Below the pieces are notes generated by a model. The model was not told where the DNA came from and did not search any database. It saw only the letters and a program-made list of their open reading frames with translations. From positions 1-64,000 of the forward strand of contig JBKHII010000007.1 of NCBI GenBank assembly GCA_046538735.1: a stretch of DNA of 64,000 bases. The letters are read 5' to 3'. Made by a program: the position numbers and the translations under genes. Below are positions 30,491 to 38,506 of this stretch, piece after piece (positions within the stretch are counted from its first letter, which is position 1; each line of letters begins with the position of its first letter). The stretch comes from SLST01 sp046538735 (lineage in GTDB: Bacteria; Spirochaetota; Spirochaetia; DSM-27196; SLST01).

Positions 30491-31578
30491 TTCCGGTCCT
30501 TCTGCAACAGGACATTCAGTTCTTTGCTCAGCCGGACCCCGCGCAGACACGAGTCGTCCTCATCGTATTCGGCCTCGTCGTCGCGTTCGGAGCCGTTGCT
30601 GCGTTTCTGAACAGCCGCGGCGGCAAATCCGGCGGCGGGCACCACGGCGGTCACGGCGGCGGACTGAATCGACGCGCGAAGAAACTCGGACTCAGCGCCG
30701 ATCAGCGACGAGCGCTCAAGGAGCTCGTCCGTACCCTCGGACTCCAGAATCCGAGTCGTCTGCTGACGCACTCCGCGTATCTCAACCACGCGCTGAAGCG
30801 CAGGATCGAGCAGCTCGATCTCGCAAACGTGCCGGAAGCTGAACGCGAGAGACAGAAATCGCTGCTCTTCTCGGTGAAACGGACGATCCAGAACGCCACG
30901 GCGAACGTCAGAGTCCTTCCTTCCTCACGACACATCAAGGTCGGGCACACGGTGCGCGTACGCACTCCGGACGCGGAGGAGCATGAGCTCCTTGTCGCCT
31001 CGAACGTGCACAACGGGATCGGAATCGAGCTCCCTTACCAGCGACGCGGATCTCGGAATCAGTACAAGAAGGGTACCGAGCTGCGCGTCAGCTTCGTGGA
31101 CGAAAACGACCGTCTCTACAGCTTTGGAACCCGCGTCATCGGCTACAACACGGCTCGCGGGGGCTCGGTGATGTTCGTGGAGCACGCCTCGAATATCCGC
31201 CAGACGCAGAAGCGGAAATCCCCGAGGCGCGAGTACGACAGACCGTGCTACTTCTACCCCGTCACCGTCCTCACGACCGGCCGAGGTCGCAAACGCCGGA
31301 CGCAGGCGTTCGTCAACAAGAACCGCCGTATCTTCGGTCGGTTCGAGGACTTGTCGGCCGGCGGATGTGCCATCAGGACGCAGGTGCCGCTTCCGAAGGG
31401 CGACATCCTGAAGATTGATTTCGAGAATGCGGACGGAACGCCAATCTCCGTCTACGGGATGGTACGCGCGGTCGAACGCCAGCGCGCCAAGGGGCGCCTC
31501 ATGCACATCAAGTTCACGCGCGTGTCGCGGAAGCACCTGAATCAGATCCAGAGCTATGTGTACGGACTCACCGAGTGA
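30487..31578 (+). CDS. Membrane-anchored PilZ-domain protein
   Basis: The 363-residue protein has one N-terminal transmembrane helix (about residues 22-41, VVLIVFGLVVAFGAVAAFL), a glycine/histidine-rich linker (GGGHHGGHGGG), a YcgR-like N-domain (about 135-245) and a C-terminal PilZ domain with RKSPRREYDR and DLSAGGCAI carrying the c-di-GMP signature. YcgR proteins slow flagellar motors when c-di-GMP is high. Placement in the fliD operon fits such a motor or export brake, here fixed to the membrane. The overlap with the gene before it implies coupled translation. Confidence 0.85.
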   Translation: MIPVLLQQDIQFFAQPDPAQTRVVLIVFGLVVAFGAVAAFLNSRGGKSGGGHHGGHGGGLNRRAKKLGLSADQRRALKELVRTLGLQNPSRLLTHSAYLNHALKRRIEQLDLANVPEAERERQKSLLFSVKRTIQNATANVRVLPSSRHIKVGHTVRVRTPDAEEHELLVASNVHNGIGIELPYQRRGSRNQYKKGTELRVSFVDENDRLYSFGTRVIGYNTARGGSVMFVEHASNIRQTQKRKSPRREYDRPCYFYPVTVLTTGRGRKRRTQAFVNKNRRIFGRFEDLSAGGCAIRTQVPLPKGDILKIDFENADGTPISVYGMVRAVERQRAKGRLMHIKFTRVSRKHLNQIQSYVYGLTE

Positions 31579-31590
31579 TTCCCGAATCGC

Positions 31591-31619
31591 TTGACCCGTG
31601 TCAACCCGTGAATTAGGCT
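31591..31619 (+). promoter_or_regulatory. Promoter of the 31626-tsaE-tsaB operon, leaderless geometry
   Basis: TTGACC (31591-31596), a 17-bp spacer and TAGGCT (31614-31619) end six bases before the ATG at 31626, so the transcript should start at the start codon. No Shine-Dalgarno is seen. Confidence 0.55.
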
Positions 31620-31625
31620 TCTTCC

Positions 31626-31889
31626 ATGAAAGTAGTTGAGCTGACGAACGTCGTTCAGCGGGAGACTCCGCTGCACTACCGCAGGACGTTCACAGCCACC
31701 GCAGTATTCTCGCGCAATCACTCTCGACAGGAATCGAGCCGTGTGGAGTTCGTCCTTGAGCACTCTCCGCTCGGCAGCGTCGGTGTCAAGGTCAAGATCC
31801 TTGACGAAATCGACTACCCGCTCGTACCGGCGATCTCCGCGCTCAAGGCCCACATCGCGAAACTCGAGCAGTCCGGGAATCTCCCCTGA
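31626..31889 (+). CDS. Small protein of unknown function
   Basis: The 87-residue protein is basic in its first half and has an alternating strand-helix pattern (VEFVLEHSPLGSVGVKVKIL, then ALKAHIAKLEQSGNLP). It has no signal peptide or membrane segment. I cannot assign a family. It begins directly at a leaderless-type promoter and is followed six bases later by tsaE. This makes it the first gene of a three-gene operon, and this placement is the main reason to believe it is real. Confidence 0.7.
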   Translation: MKVVELTNVVQRETPLHYRRTFTATAVFSRNHSRQESSRVEFVLEHSPLGSVGVKVKILDEIDYPLVPAISALKAHIAKLEQSGNLP

Positions 31890-31894
31890 TCTTC

Positions 31895-32320
31895 GTGAGC
31901 TCATCGCCCGAACAGACGGCCGCGCTCGGCCGGCGAATCGCTTCGCGCCTGAATCCGGGCTCGATCCTCCTGCTGGACGGTCCCCTGGGCGCCGGGAAAA
32001 CCGCGCTCGCGAAGGGGATCGCCGCAGGGCTCGGGGTCGGCGAGACCGTCACGAGCCCCACGTACACGATCGTCAGCGAGTATCGAGGGCGGTTGCCCCT
32101 CTACCATGTCGATCTCTACCGTATCTCGGACGAGGAGGAGTACCTGAACCTCGGACTCGAGGAGCTCCTGTACGCCGACGGTGTATCGCTCGTGGAGTGG
32201 CCCGAACGCGCCGGCGCCCCCATACCCGGAGCCACCGCCACGCTCTCGATCCGGATCCGCGAGGATGGACGGCGCGAGATTTGCGGTCCCGCGACGCTGC
32301 TCTCGGAGGAAGGAGCGTGA
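31895..32320 (+). CDS. tsaE: tRNA t6A modification ATPase TsaE
   Basis: TsaE works with TsaB and TsaD to form threonylcarbamoyl-adenosine at position 37 of ANN-decoding tRNAs. The 141-residue protein shows the family Walker A GPLGAGKTALAKGIA, the VTSPTYTIVSEY block, and HVDLYR followed by LVEWPER. The start is a GTG with no strong Shine-Dalgarno. The stop overlaps the tsaB start. TsaD is not in the window. Confidence 0.93.
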   Translation: MSSSPEQTAALGRRIASRLNPGSILLLDGPLGAGKTALAKGIAAGLGVGETVTSPTYTIVSEYRGRLPLYHVDLYRISDEEEYLNLGLEELLYADGVSLVEWPERAGAPIPGATATLSIRIREDGRREICGPATLLSEEGA

Positions 32321-33051
32321 ACCACCTCGCGATCGATACGGCGACCGAGATACTCTCGGTCGCGCTGCGCGTTGGCTCCGAGGTCGGTCCCCCGGAGTCG
32401 GACCGGGCACGCCATCACCGCGACTACGTCGCGGTGCGCGACGTCGGACTCAAGCACACCGAACGGCTGCTTCCGATCGTGGACGCGCTCCTCTCCGAGG
32501 CAGGGATCGCCGCTCGGCAACTGGACCTCGTATCGTGCACGCGGGGCCCGGGATCGTTCACGGGTCTGCGCATCGGCATGGCCACGGCCAAGGGGCTCGC
32601 GGCCGCGGTCGCCGGAGCGCACGATCTCGAGCGGCTGCCGCTCGTCTCGGTCTCCACGCTCGACGCGATGGCGCGACGCATTCCCGAGGTCGGCACGATC
32701 GTGCTCCCCGTCATAGACGGCAAGAAAGGTCGTTTCTACGGCGCCGCCTACTTCGGCGGCACGCGACGCACGACCGACCTCGATCTACCGGTCGATCAGC
32801 TCCTGAGCCGCGCCCGGGAATCGGTGCCGGAGGCGACCCGGGTCATCGTCACCGGACCGCATGCGGCCGCATTCGCAGAACGCGCAGGCTCGAACGACAT
32901 GGTGGTGGATCCGGCCTGCCGCTGTGGCTGGGCCCACGTGCTGCTGAATGAGGCTCTTCTCAGGCTCGAGCGGGACGGGTTCGACTCGGACGGGCAGGGG
33001 CCGGACTACGCGCGCGGAAGCGACGCCGAGCCGGCTCGTTCCACGCCGTAG
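32317..33051 (+). CDS. tsaB: tRNA t6A modification protein TsaB
   Basis: TsaB is the inactive paralogue that binds TsaD in the t6A complex. The 244-residue protein has LAIDTATEILSVAL at the start, KHTERLLPIVDALL, the strongly conserved TRGPGSFTGLRIGMATAKGL and VLPVIDGKKGRFYGA. The GTG at 32317 follows AAGGAGC and overlaps the tsaE stop (GTGA). A much longer frame beginning at 31741 is only open by chance through tsaE. It is convergent with csrA. Confidence 0.93.
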   Translation: MNHLAIDTATEILSVALRVGSEVGPPESDRARHHRDYVAVRDVGLKHTERLLPIVDALLSEAGIAARQLDLVSCTRGPGSFTGLRIGMATAKGLAAAVAGAHDLERLPLVSVSTLDAMARRIPEVGTIVLPVIDGKKGRFYGAAYFGGTRRTTDLDLPVDQLLSRARESVPEATRVIVTGPHAAAFAERAGSNDMVVDPACRCGWAHVLLNEALLRLERDGFDSDGQGPDYARGSDAEPARSTP

Positions 33052-33055
33052 GGAC

Positions 33056-33328
33056 TCAGCTCTCGTCCTCCGGTTTCCCGGTCACCTCGGGCCGATCCGG
33101 CCGTTGCAGCGAGGGCAGCGAGCGCCCCGCCCCGCCGGCCGCGGCGCTCCTCGCCGCTTCGCGGTTCTCGGCCTGGATCGCTTCGTACACCTCTTGCCGG
33201 TACACCTTGACGTGCCGAGGTGCCTCGATACCGAGCTTGATCTGATCGCCCTTGATATCGATGACCGAGACGCGGATGTCCTCACCGATCACGATGGTCT
33301 CGTTGACCCTGCGTGCGAGAATGAGCAT
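33056..33328 (-). CDS. csrA: Carbon storage regulator CsrA
   Basis: CsrA is a dimeric RNA-binding protein that blocks translation at GGA-containing hairpins. Residues 1-60 match the family: MLILARRVNETIVIGEDIRV, IKGDQIKLGIEAP and VKVYRQEVYEAI. A tail of about 30 residues rich in Ala, Gly, Pro and charged residues follows; E. coli CsrA has 61 residues in all. The start at 33328 shares a base with the fliW stop (TAATG), so the regulator and its antagonist are translationally coupled. Likely targets are the two flaB leaders and flaG in this window. Confidence 0.95.
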   Translation of the reverse strand: MLILARRVNETIVIGEDIRVSVIDIKGDQIKLGIEAPRHVKVYRQEVYEAIQAENREAARSAAAGGAGRSLPSLQRPDRPEVTGKPEDES

Positions 33329-33771
33329 TATCGGCTCCTCGCGCCGGCCAGCTCCTCGAGAATAAGGTGTTTCGTCTTCCACGTCTGATCGAGCGAGATC
33401 GCCTGCCTGCCGAGCTGCTTCACGCGGTTGATAACGATCGGCCCCTGCAGGTTCGCGCTGATCTTGGTCTCGTCCTCGGGAATCGTGACGATCGCGAAGG
33501 CAAGGACGTCCTCATCGCTCTCGTACTCGATCGCCTCGAGATCCTCATCGGCCACGTCCAGAACGTAGTCGGGCCTCAGATCGTACGGATTGAGCATGAT
33601 GAACGCGATCGCCGGGTCGTCCAAGCTCTGGAGCCAATAGAATCCTTCCTGGGCGGCATCGAGCAAGGCGTATCGGCGAAGCTCTTCGAACCCGAAGATG
33701 CCGACGGGGAACGTGATGACCTGTCGCTCGCTGACTTCAATGGGGCCGTACGGCCGTGACTCGATTCTCAT
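33328..33771 (-). CDS. fliW: Flagellar assembly factor FliW
   Basis: FliW binds either flagellin or CsrA. When flagellin is exported, freed FliW sequesters CsrA and flagellin translation resumes. The 147-residue protein has the family opening ITFPVGIFGFEELRRYALLD, FYWLQSLDDPAIAFIMLNPY and a C-terminal SANLQGPIVINRVKQLGRQ. It directly follows flgL and overlaps csrA by one base, the standard FliW-CsrA pair. Confidence 0.95.
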   Translation of the reverse strand: MRIESRPYGPIEVSERQVITFPVGIFGFEELRRYALLDAAQEGFYWLQSLDDPAIAFIMLNPYDLRPDYVLDVADEDLEAIEYESDEDVLAFAIVTIPEDETKISANLQGPIVINRVKQLGRQAISLDQTWKTKHLILEELAGARSR

Positions 33772-33772
33772 G

Positions 33773-35020
33773 TTACCTCAGGAAGTCCAGCAATGTCGGC
33801 TGCATGATCCGCGCCGCGGCTCCGAGCGCCGCGCGATGCGTGTACTCGAGCTTGCGAAGCTCGGTGATTCGCTCCGTCATGTCCACGTCGACCTCGTTCG
33901 AGTATCGCTCGGTGATCTCGGGGATCGTGCTCTCGGTTCGCTCGAACGCGAGCTGCAGGCGCTCGTCGTACGAACCGAGCTTCCCGAGCTTCCCGAGCAC
34001 GTTGTCCAACGCGCTGTCGATGCCGCCGAGGGCCCGACCTCCTACGTCGATTGTATCACCCGTGGCAAGCCGATCCCGGAGCGTAATCAACGTATCGAAC
34101 ATCGAGCCTCCAAACACACGAGCTGAGGACGCGAGATTCTGCGGCGGCGCGTTGCCGCGACCGTTCAAGATGCCGAGATCGGCGAGTACTTCGCCGTCCG
34201 CCCCGTCGTCCAGCCAGAGCTGGTGCGGCGTGGTCGACTCGATCACGAGCGAGTTCTGAACCGGATCGAGCCGCGCGCGCGCCGGGGCGCCCGACTCGTT
34301 GATCCTCGCGATGATCGCCGAGATGTTGTCACCGGCGCGCAACCGGATCTCCTCGCCGTCTACGTGGATCGCGGTGTCCTGTTGCACGACGTAGCTCGTC
34401 GCGTCCACACTGCTGAAGACCTGTTGATTCTCCGCCCAGAACACCTCGTTGCCGGCGAAGTTGAGCGGAATGTAGCTCCCGTCCGCGATCTCGGTCCGGT
34501 TCTCGTTGATCGTACCCAGGTACTGCACCTGCGAGACAACCGGCTCTCCAAAGCCTTCCACGCGCCCCTCGATCACACGGAACGGCGTCGTCTTCGTTCG
34601 GTCTCCTGCGAAGAGCATCGCGCCGTCGCCGCCCTTCGCGTTCGCAACCTCTACGAGCTGATTGAGGAGCTGATTGATCTCCCCCGCCATTGCCTGCTGA
34701 TCCTGCTGCGTGTAGGTCCCGTGCGCCCCCTGAATCGCAAGCTCGCGCGCCCGCTGGAGGATCCCGACGGCTTCCTGCATGTACGTTTCGCTCTCGCGAT
34801 GCCGCAGCTGCGCCATCTCGATGTTCTCCGAGTATCGCTTCAGCCGGTAGAGGTAGCTCTGGTGGCGCGTCGCGTGCGCGGCCGCCGCCGGATCATCGCG
34901 CAGCTCCTGGATCCGGTTCTGGCTCGCGATCTGATTCTGCGTGTTCAGCAGTCGAGCCTCGCGCTGACGCGCGTAGTACTGCATGTCGTCGTTGGGCATG
35001 TTCGTGCTAATGCGCTGCAT
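33773..35020 (-). CDS. flgL: Flagellar hook-associated protein 3
   Basis: FlgL joins the hook to the filament together with FlgK. The 415-residue protein has flagellin-like terminal helices (MQRISTNMPNDDMQYYAR, NQIASQNRIQELRDDPAAAA; C-terminal VDVDMTERITELRKLEYTH and ARIMQPTLLDFL) and a variable centre. It lies three bases after flgK and one base before fliW in the flgN-flgK-flgL-fliW-csrA operon. Confidence 0.93.
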   Translation of the reverse strand: MQRISTNMPNDDMQYYARQREARLLNTQNQIASQNRIQELRDDPAAAAHATRHQSYLYRLKRYSENIEMAQLRHRESETYMQEAVGILQRARELAIQGAHGTYTQQDQQAMAGEINQLLNQLVEVANAKGGDGAMLFAGDRTKTTPFRVIEGRVEGFGEPVVSQVQYLGTINENRTEIADGSYIPLNFAGNEVFWAENQQVFSSVDATSYVVQQDTAIHVDGEEIRLRAGDNISAIIARINESGAPARARLDPVQNSLVIESTTPHQLWLDDGADGEVLADLGILNGRGNAPPQNLASSARVFGGSMFDTLITLRDRLATGDTIDVGGRALGGIDSALDNVLGKLGKLGSYDERLQLAFERTESTIPEITERYSNEVDVDMTERITELRKLEYTHRAALGAAARIMQPTLLDFLR

Positions 35021-35023
35021 CTA

Positions 35024-36901
35024 CTACACTCCCATTCGGTTGATGATCGTATCGAGCATCTCGTCCACCTCCGAGATGAAACGCGCCGCCGCCGAGTAAC
35101 CGTGCTGATACTTGATCATCTGCGCGATCTCTTCGTCGACGTTGACGCCGCTGATGCTGTCGCGAGTATCGCGGAGATCCTTCATGATCGCGTTCTGCGT
35201 TGCGAGCGAGAGCTCGGCTTCCTCGCCCTTCAGCGCCACGCCCGCGACGGCATCGGCGAAGTAGTCGTCGAAGGTGGAGATCCGGCCGACCTGGACGGTC
35301 TGATTGCGAATCGCCGCGATCTGGAGCGCGCCGCTGCCGTCGCCCGGATTGCCGGGTCGGCCGGCGTCCCCGAGGCTCGCCGCGATACGCGCCGGCTCCC
35401 GCACGAGGTCTTCGTTCACGCCGATCCAGCCGGCAGGGTGCGCCAGCGGCGCCACGGCGTAATCGAGCCCGTCCCCCCGCAGGGCGAGCACCGCGTCGGC
35501 CTGTTCCCATCCATAGGCGTTCTCCGGCCCCGAGCCTTGCAGAATGCCCGCGTAGCCGGAGAGGAACCGGCCCGAGTCTTCAAGGTAGCGGATCACGAAG
35601 TCGGGGTCTTCACTCGCCTCCGCCGGGGTCCCCTTGAGCGTGAGGCGGCCGTCGTAGTCGAGGCGCGCGACGACTTCGCTGGACGAGTGGTTGATTCGGT
35701 TGATCACGTCGGCGACGGTATCGGTGGGAGCGTAGTCGATGCTCACGAGCCCGCTCGGGCCGCTCAGCGTGAGTGTCCCGCCGAGACCGATCTGCTCTTG
35801 CGGATCGAGCCGGTTTGCACCGCTGATCCGGAAGACGTAGGTGGAATCGAACTCCCCGTCGCCGTTGCGATCGTAGTTGCCGAGTGCGTTATTCACGAAG
35901 GGATACTCGGTGAAGAAGTCGTTGTCGGTCGAGCCGTCCAGCCCGTACGCCTCGCGGTGCACCTCGTTCACGAGGTCGGCGAGGTTGACCGCCATGTTGT
36001 CCAAGCTCTGGATCTCGCCGCGGACGTCCACGTCGCGCAGCTCGAGCAGCGCGGCGAGCTTGCCGTCCGTGAACCGCGTCTCCTCGCGCCCTTCGCTCCA
36101 GACGACGCGCGAGAAGCCCTCGTTCTCGGTGTCGCCCTCGGTATCGAGCGGAATCGCGACCGAGCCCTGGACGAGCTGGTAGCCGCCCGTGTGGACGTTG
36201 TACTCGTCCTTGTCGGTCGTGTTGATCGTGATGTTGATGTACTGCGAAAGCTGCTCAACGCGCAGATCGCGCTGGTCGAGCCAATCGTTCGGGTCGTCGC
36301 CGGCGGCTCGGACCTTGACGATCTCCTCGTTGAGCGCGGCGATCTCACGCGTGAGGTCGTTGATCTCCTCCACGGCAATCTGGACCTCGTCCTCGAGCAT
36401 CGATCTGATCTGCTCGAGGTTCTGGTAACGGTTCTGGATTCCCTCCACCAACGCCTGACCGCGAGTCAGGACGTTTTGCCGCGCAGCCATCTGTTCGGGA
36501 AAGGCGCTCAGCTCCTGCCACGAGTCCCAGAAACGGTCCGTGAGCGAGCGAACCGAGACGTCCACCGGCTCGTTGTAGATCTGTTCGAGCATCCGCACGT
36601 ACTTGTCGCGGCTCTCCCAGTAGCCTTCGCCGCTCGCCTGGCTCACGATGCGCCCCTCGAGCAGCATGTCGCGGATGCGCTCCACGCGCGCGATGTCCAC
36701 GCCCTGTCCGATCTGTCCCGGTGTCTCGGCCCGGTTGAGCTGCGGTCGATAAAGCGGGTCGGTCGGCTCAAACTCGACGCGTTGACGGCTGTAACCTTCA
36801 ACGCTCGCGTTCGAGAGGTTGTGTCCCACGGTCTGCAGGCCCCGGTTCTGCGCGAAGAGGCTGCGCTTGCCGAGCTCTATTCCTGAAAACGTCGATTGCA
36901 T
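35024..36901 (-). CDS. flgK: Flagellar hook-associated protein 1
   Basis: FlgK is the first hook-filament junction protein. The 625-residue protein starts with the flagellar rod/hook motif FSGIELGKRSLFAQNRGLQT and HNLSNASVEGYSRQRVEF and ends with a conserved helix SISGVNVDEEIAQMIKYQHG...ARFISEVDEMLDTIINRMGV. The ATG at 36901 follows GGGGGAGAAG; a longer frame starts at 36925 but would overlap the upstream gene. It is flanked by flgN and flgL. Confidence 0.94.
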   Translation of the reverse strand: MQSTFSGIELGKRSLFAQNRGLQTVGHNLSNASVEGYSRQRVEFEPTDPLYRPQLNRAETPGQIGQGVDIARVERIRDMLLEGRIVSQASGEGYWESRDKYVRMLEQIYNEPVDVSVRSLTDRFWDSWQELSAFPEQMAARQNVLTRGQALVEGIQNRYQNLEQIRSMLEDEVQIAVEEINDLTREIAALNEEIVKVRAAGDDPNDWLDQRDLRVEQLSQYINITINTTDKDEYNVHTGGYQLVQGSVAIPLDTEGDTENEGFSRVVWSEGREETRFTDGKLAALLELRDVDVRGEIQSLDNMAVNLADLVNEVHREAYGLDGSTDNDFFTEYPFVNNALGNYDRNGDGEFDSTYVFRISGANRLDPQEQIGLGGTLTLSGPSGLVSIDYAPTDTVADVINRINHSSSEVVARLDYDGRLTLKGTPAEASEDPDFVIRYLEDSGRFLSGYAGILQGSGPENAYGWEQADAVLALRGDGLDYAVAPLAHPAGWIGVNEDLVREPARIAASLGDAGRPGNPGDGSGALQIAAIRNQTVQVGRISTFDDYFADAVAGVALKGEEAELSLATQNAIMKDLRDTRDSISGVNVDEEIAQMIKYQHGYSAAARFISEVDEMLDTIINRMGV

Positions 36902-36921
36902 CGCTTCTCCCCCTGGCCCGC

Positions 36922-37416
36922 TCAAAGCCTCCGGTCGAGCACCATCGCCCTTCCGTCGGTCGGGTTCCGCCTGCCGTGCCTCGAGTAGATGGTGCCCTTC
37001 TGGTCGGGGTAGATCACCCCGAGCATCTCGTTCGTCGCGCGAAGACTCCCGCGCACGAACGAGTCGATCCCGCGCGTCATGCCCTTCACACGAAGCACGG
37101 CCACCTGGAGCTCTCGAAAGAGGCCGGAGAGAGGTCGACGGTCGACTTCAGGGACTCGGTCGAGCAGTTCCGCGAAACTCGCCTCCGTCGGGAGCCCCGC
37201 GTCGCGCTTCGCCTCGTCAAAAAGCTCCTGCCGGCAATCATCCAGCGCCGAGACCTCACGGCTCAGTCGTTCCATCTCCGGGACCAGACCGTCGATCGTC
37301 TCCCAGTCGCGGGCAACGATCGCCTCCTGGAGCTGTTGCTGCCGCTCCCCGAACTCGTTCATGAGCTCCGCCTGTCGCGACAGTTGTTCCTTCAGTTCCT
37401 CGTAGGCATACGTCAT
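36922..37416 (-). CDS. flgN: FlgN-like export chaperone
   Basis: FlgN binds FlgK and FlgL and delivers them to the flagellar export apparatus. The 164-residue protein is mostly two long helices (YEELKEQLSRQAELMNEFGE, REVSALDDCRQELFDEAKRD) and has the FlgN-type C-terminal GMTRGIDSFVRGSL followed by YPDQKGTIYSRHGR. Similarity is low, as usual in this family, so position before flgK is an important part of the call. The start at 37416 is favoured over 37473 because the helix begins there. Confidence 0.78.
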   Translation of the reverse strand: MTYAYEELKEQLSRQAELMNEFGERQQQLQEAIVARDWETIDGLVPEMERLSREVSALDDCRQELFDEAKRDAGLPTEASFAELLDRVPEVDRRPLSGLFRELQVAVLRVKGMTRGIDSFVRGSLRATNEMLGVIYPDQKGTIYSRHGRRNPTDGRAMVLDRRL

Positions 37417-37424
37417 CGCTTTGA

Positions 37425-37449
37425 TTGTCGGCCGGTTCGATTGCGTTGA
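37425..37449 (-). promoter_or_regulatory. Possible sigma-28 promoter of the flgN operon
   Basis: On the minus strand GCCGACAA (37425-37432) matches seven of eight bases of the sigma-28 -10 element GCCGATAA. The -35 part, TCAA 13 bp upstream, is weak. It ends eight bases before the flgN start. Confidence 0.35.
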
Positions 37450-37481
37450 TAAGTGGGAGCTTGCTATAGTCATATCAACGC

Positions 37482-37510
37482 TTGACGGAGCCCCGGAGCA
37501 TCGGTATCTA
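37482..37510 (+). promoter_or_regulatory. Promoter of trxB
   Basis: TTGACG (37482-37487), a 17-bp spacer and TATCTA (37505-37510). The leader is about 24 nt with AAGGTG as ribosome binding site before the ATG at 37541. Confidence 0.55.
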
Positions 37511-37540
37511 TATCGTAACTTTCATATATAAGGTGTGAGC

Positions 37541-38506
37541 ATGCAGAGCAAGTACGATATCGTCATCGTGGGAGCGGGAGCGGCCGGACTGACCGCAGCT
37601 CAGTACGGCGCGCGCGCCAACCTCAGGACGCTTGTCCTGGAGAAGACCGCAAACGGCGGCCAGTGCCTGCAGATCGAAGGGCTCGAGAACTACCCCGGTT
37701 TCCCCGATCCGATCAACGGCTACGACTTCACCGAGCTGTTCGAGCGGCAGGCCAGGCAGTTCGGTGCGGAGCTCCGCGTCGCGACGGTGAGCCGATTGGA
37801 CAAACAGGCGGATGAGTTCGTGCTCGAGACGTCCGAGGGCGAGGTGCGCGCGTCCGCCGTCATCCTCGCGACCGGCGCGAAGCATCGCCACCTCGGCGTG
37901 CCGGGCGAGGAAGAGCTCGCCGGGCGCGGCGTCTCCTACTGCGCCACGTGCGACGGCCCCTTCTTCAAGAACCGGCGCATTCTCGTCGTTGGCGGCGGCG
38001 ACGCCGCGTGCGACGAGGCGACCTTCCTCTCAAAGCTCTCGGATCGGATCACGCTTGTTCACCGTCGCGACCGGTTCCGCGCGCAACCGGCGGTCGCGCA
38101 GCGCGTGCTCGACAATCCGAACATCACCGTCCGATTCAACACGGTGGTCAGGGAGATCCACGGCGCGAAGAACGCGATGGGGATGGAGCAGGTTGGCGCC
38201 GTCACGCTCGAGGACGTGCGGTCGGGCGAGCTACAGAAGGTGGAGATGGACGCCGTGTTCGTATTCGTCGGATCGATTCCGCAGACCGATCTCGTCCCTA
38301 CGCTGCCGAAGGATGAGGCGGGCTATATCGTGACCGATCAGCGAATGGAGACCGCCGTACCCGGACTCTTCGCCGTAGGCGACGTTCGCTCCACTCCCTT
38401 CCGCCAGCTCGTCGTGGCGGCCGGCGAGGGTGCCGTCGCGGCGCACGCCGCGGCGCAGCACATCGAAGCGCTCACGGGCAACGTTTACCAAGAAGTGACC
38501 GCTTGA
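37541..38506 (+). CDS. trxB: Thioredoxin reductase
   Basis: TrxB passes electrons from NADPH through FAD to thioredoxin. The 321-residue protein has the FAD motif IVIVGAGAAGLTAAQYGARA, the redox-active CATC in SYCATCDGPFF, the NADPH motif VVGGGDAACDEATFL with HRRDRFRA, and the C-terminal GLFAVGDVRSTPFRQLVVAAG. ATG 37541 follows AAGGTG; the GTG two codons earlier is less likely. It could also reduce the fused thioredoxin-like domain of NrdD, but nothing in the sequence shows this. The next gene overlaps its stop by four bases. Confidence 0.94.
   Translation: MQSKYDIVIVGAGAAGLTAAQYGARANLRTLVLEKTANGGQCLQIEGLENYPGFPDPINGYDFTELFERQARQFGAELRVATVSRLDKQADEFVLETSEGEVRASAVILATGAKHRHLGVPGEEELAGRGVSYCATCDGPFFKNRRILVVGGGDAACDEATFLSKLSDRITLVHRRDRFRAQPAVAQRVLDNPNITVRFNTVVREIHGAKNAMGMEQVGAVTLEDVRSGELQKVEMDAVFVFVGSIPQTDLVPTLPKDEAGYIVTDQRMETAVPGLFAVGDVRSTPFRQLVVAAGEGAVAAHAAAQHIEALTGNVYQEVTA

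Noticed and set aside
27956..30550. 864-residue frame on the - strand through fliD and the next gene
   Set aside because: Low-complexity antisense frame with no motif; it runs across two real genes and the gap between them.
34223..36886. 887-residue frame on the + strand opposite flgL and flgK
   Set aside because: It spans two genes with strong flagellar motifs on the other strand and has the composition of a shadow.
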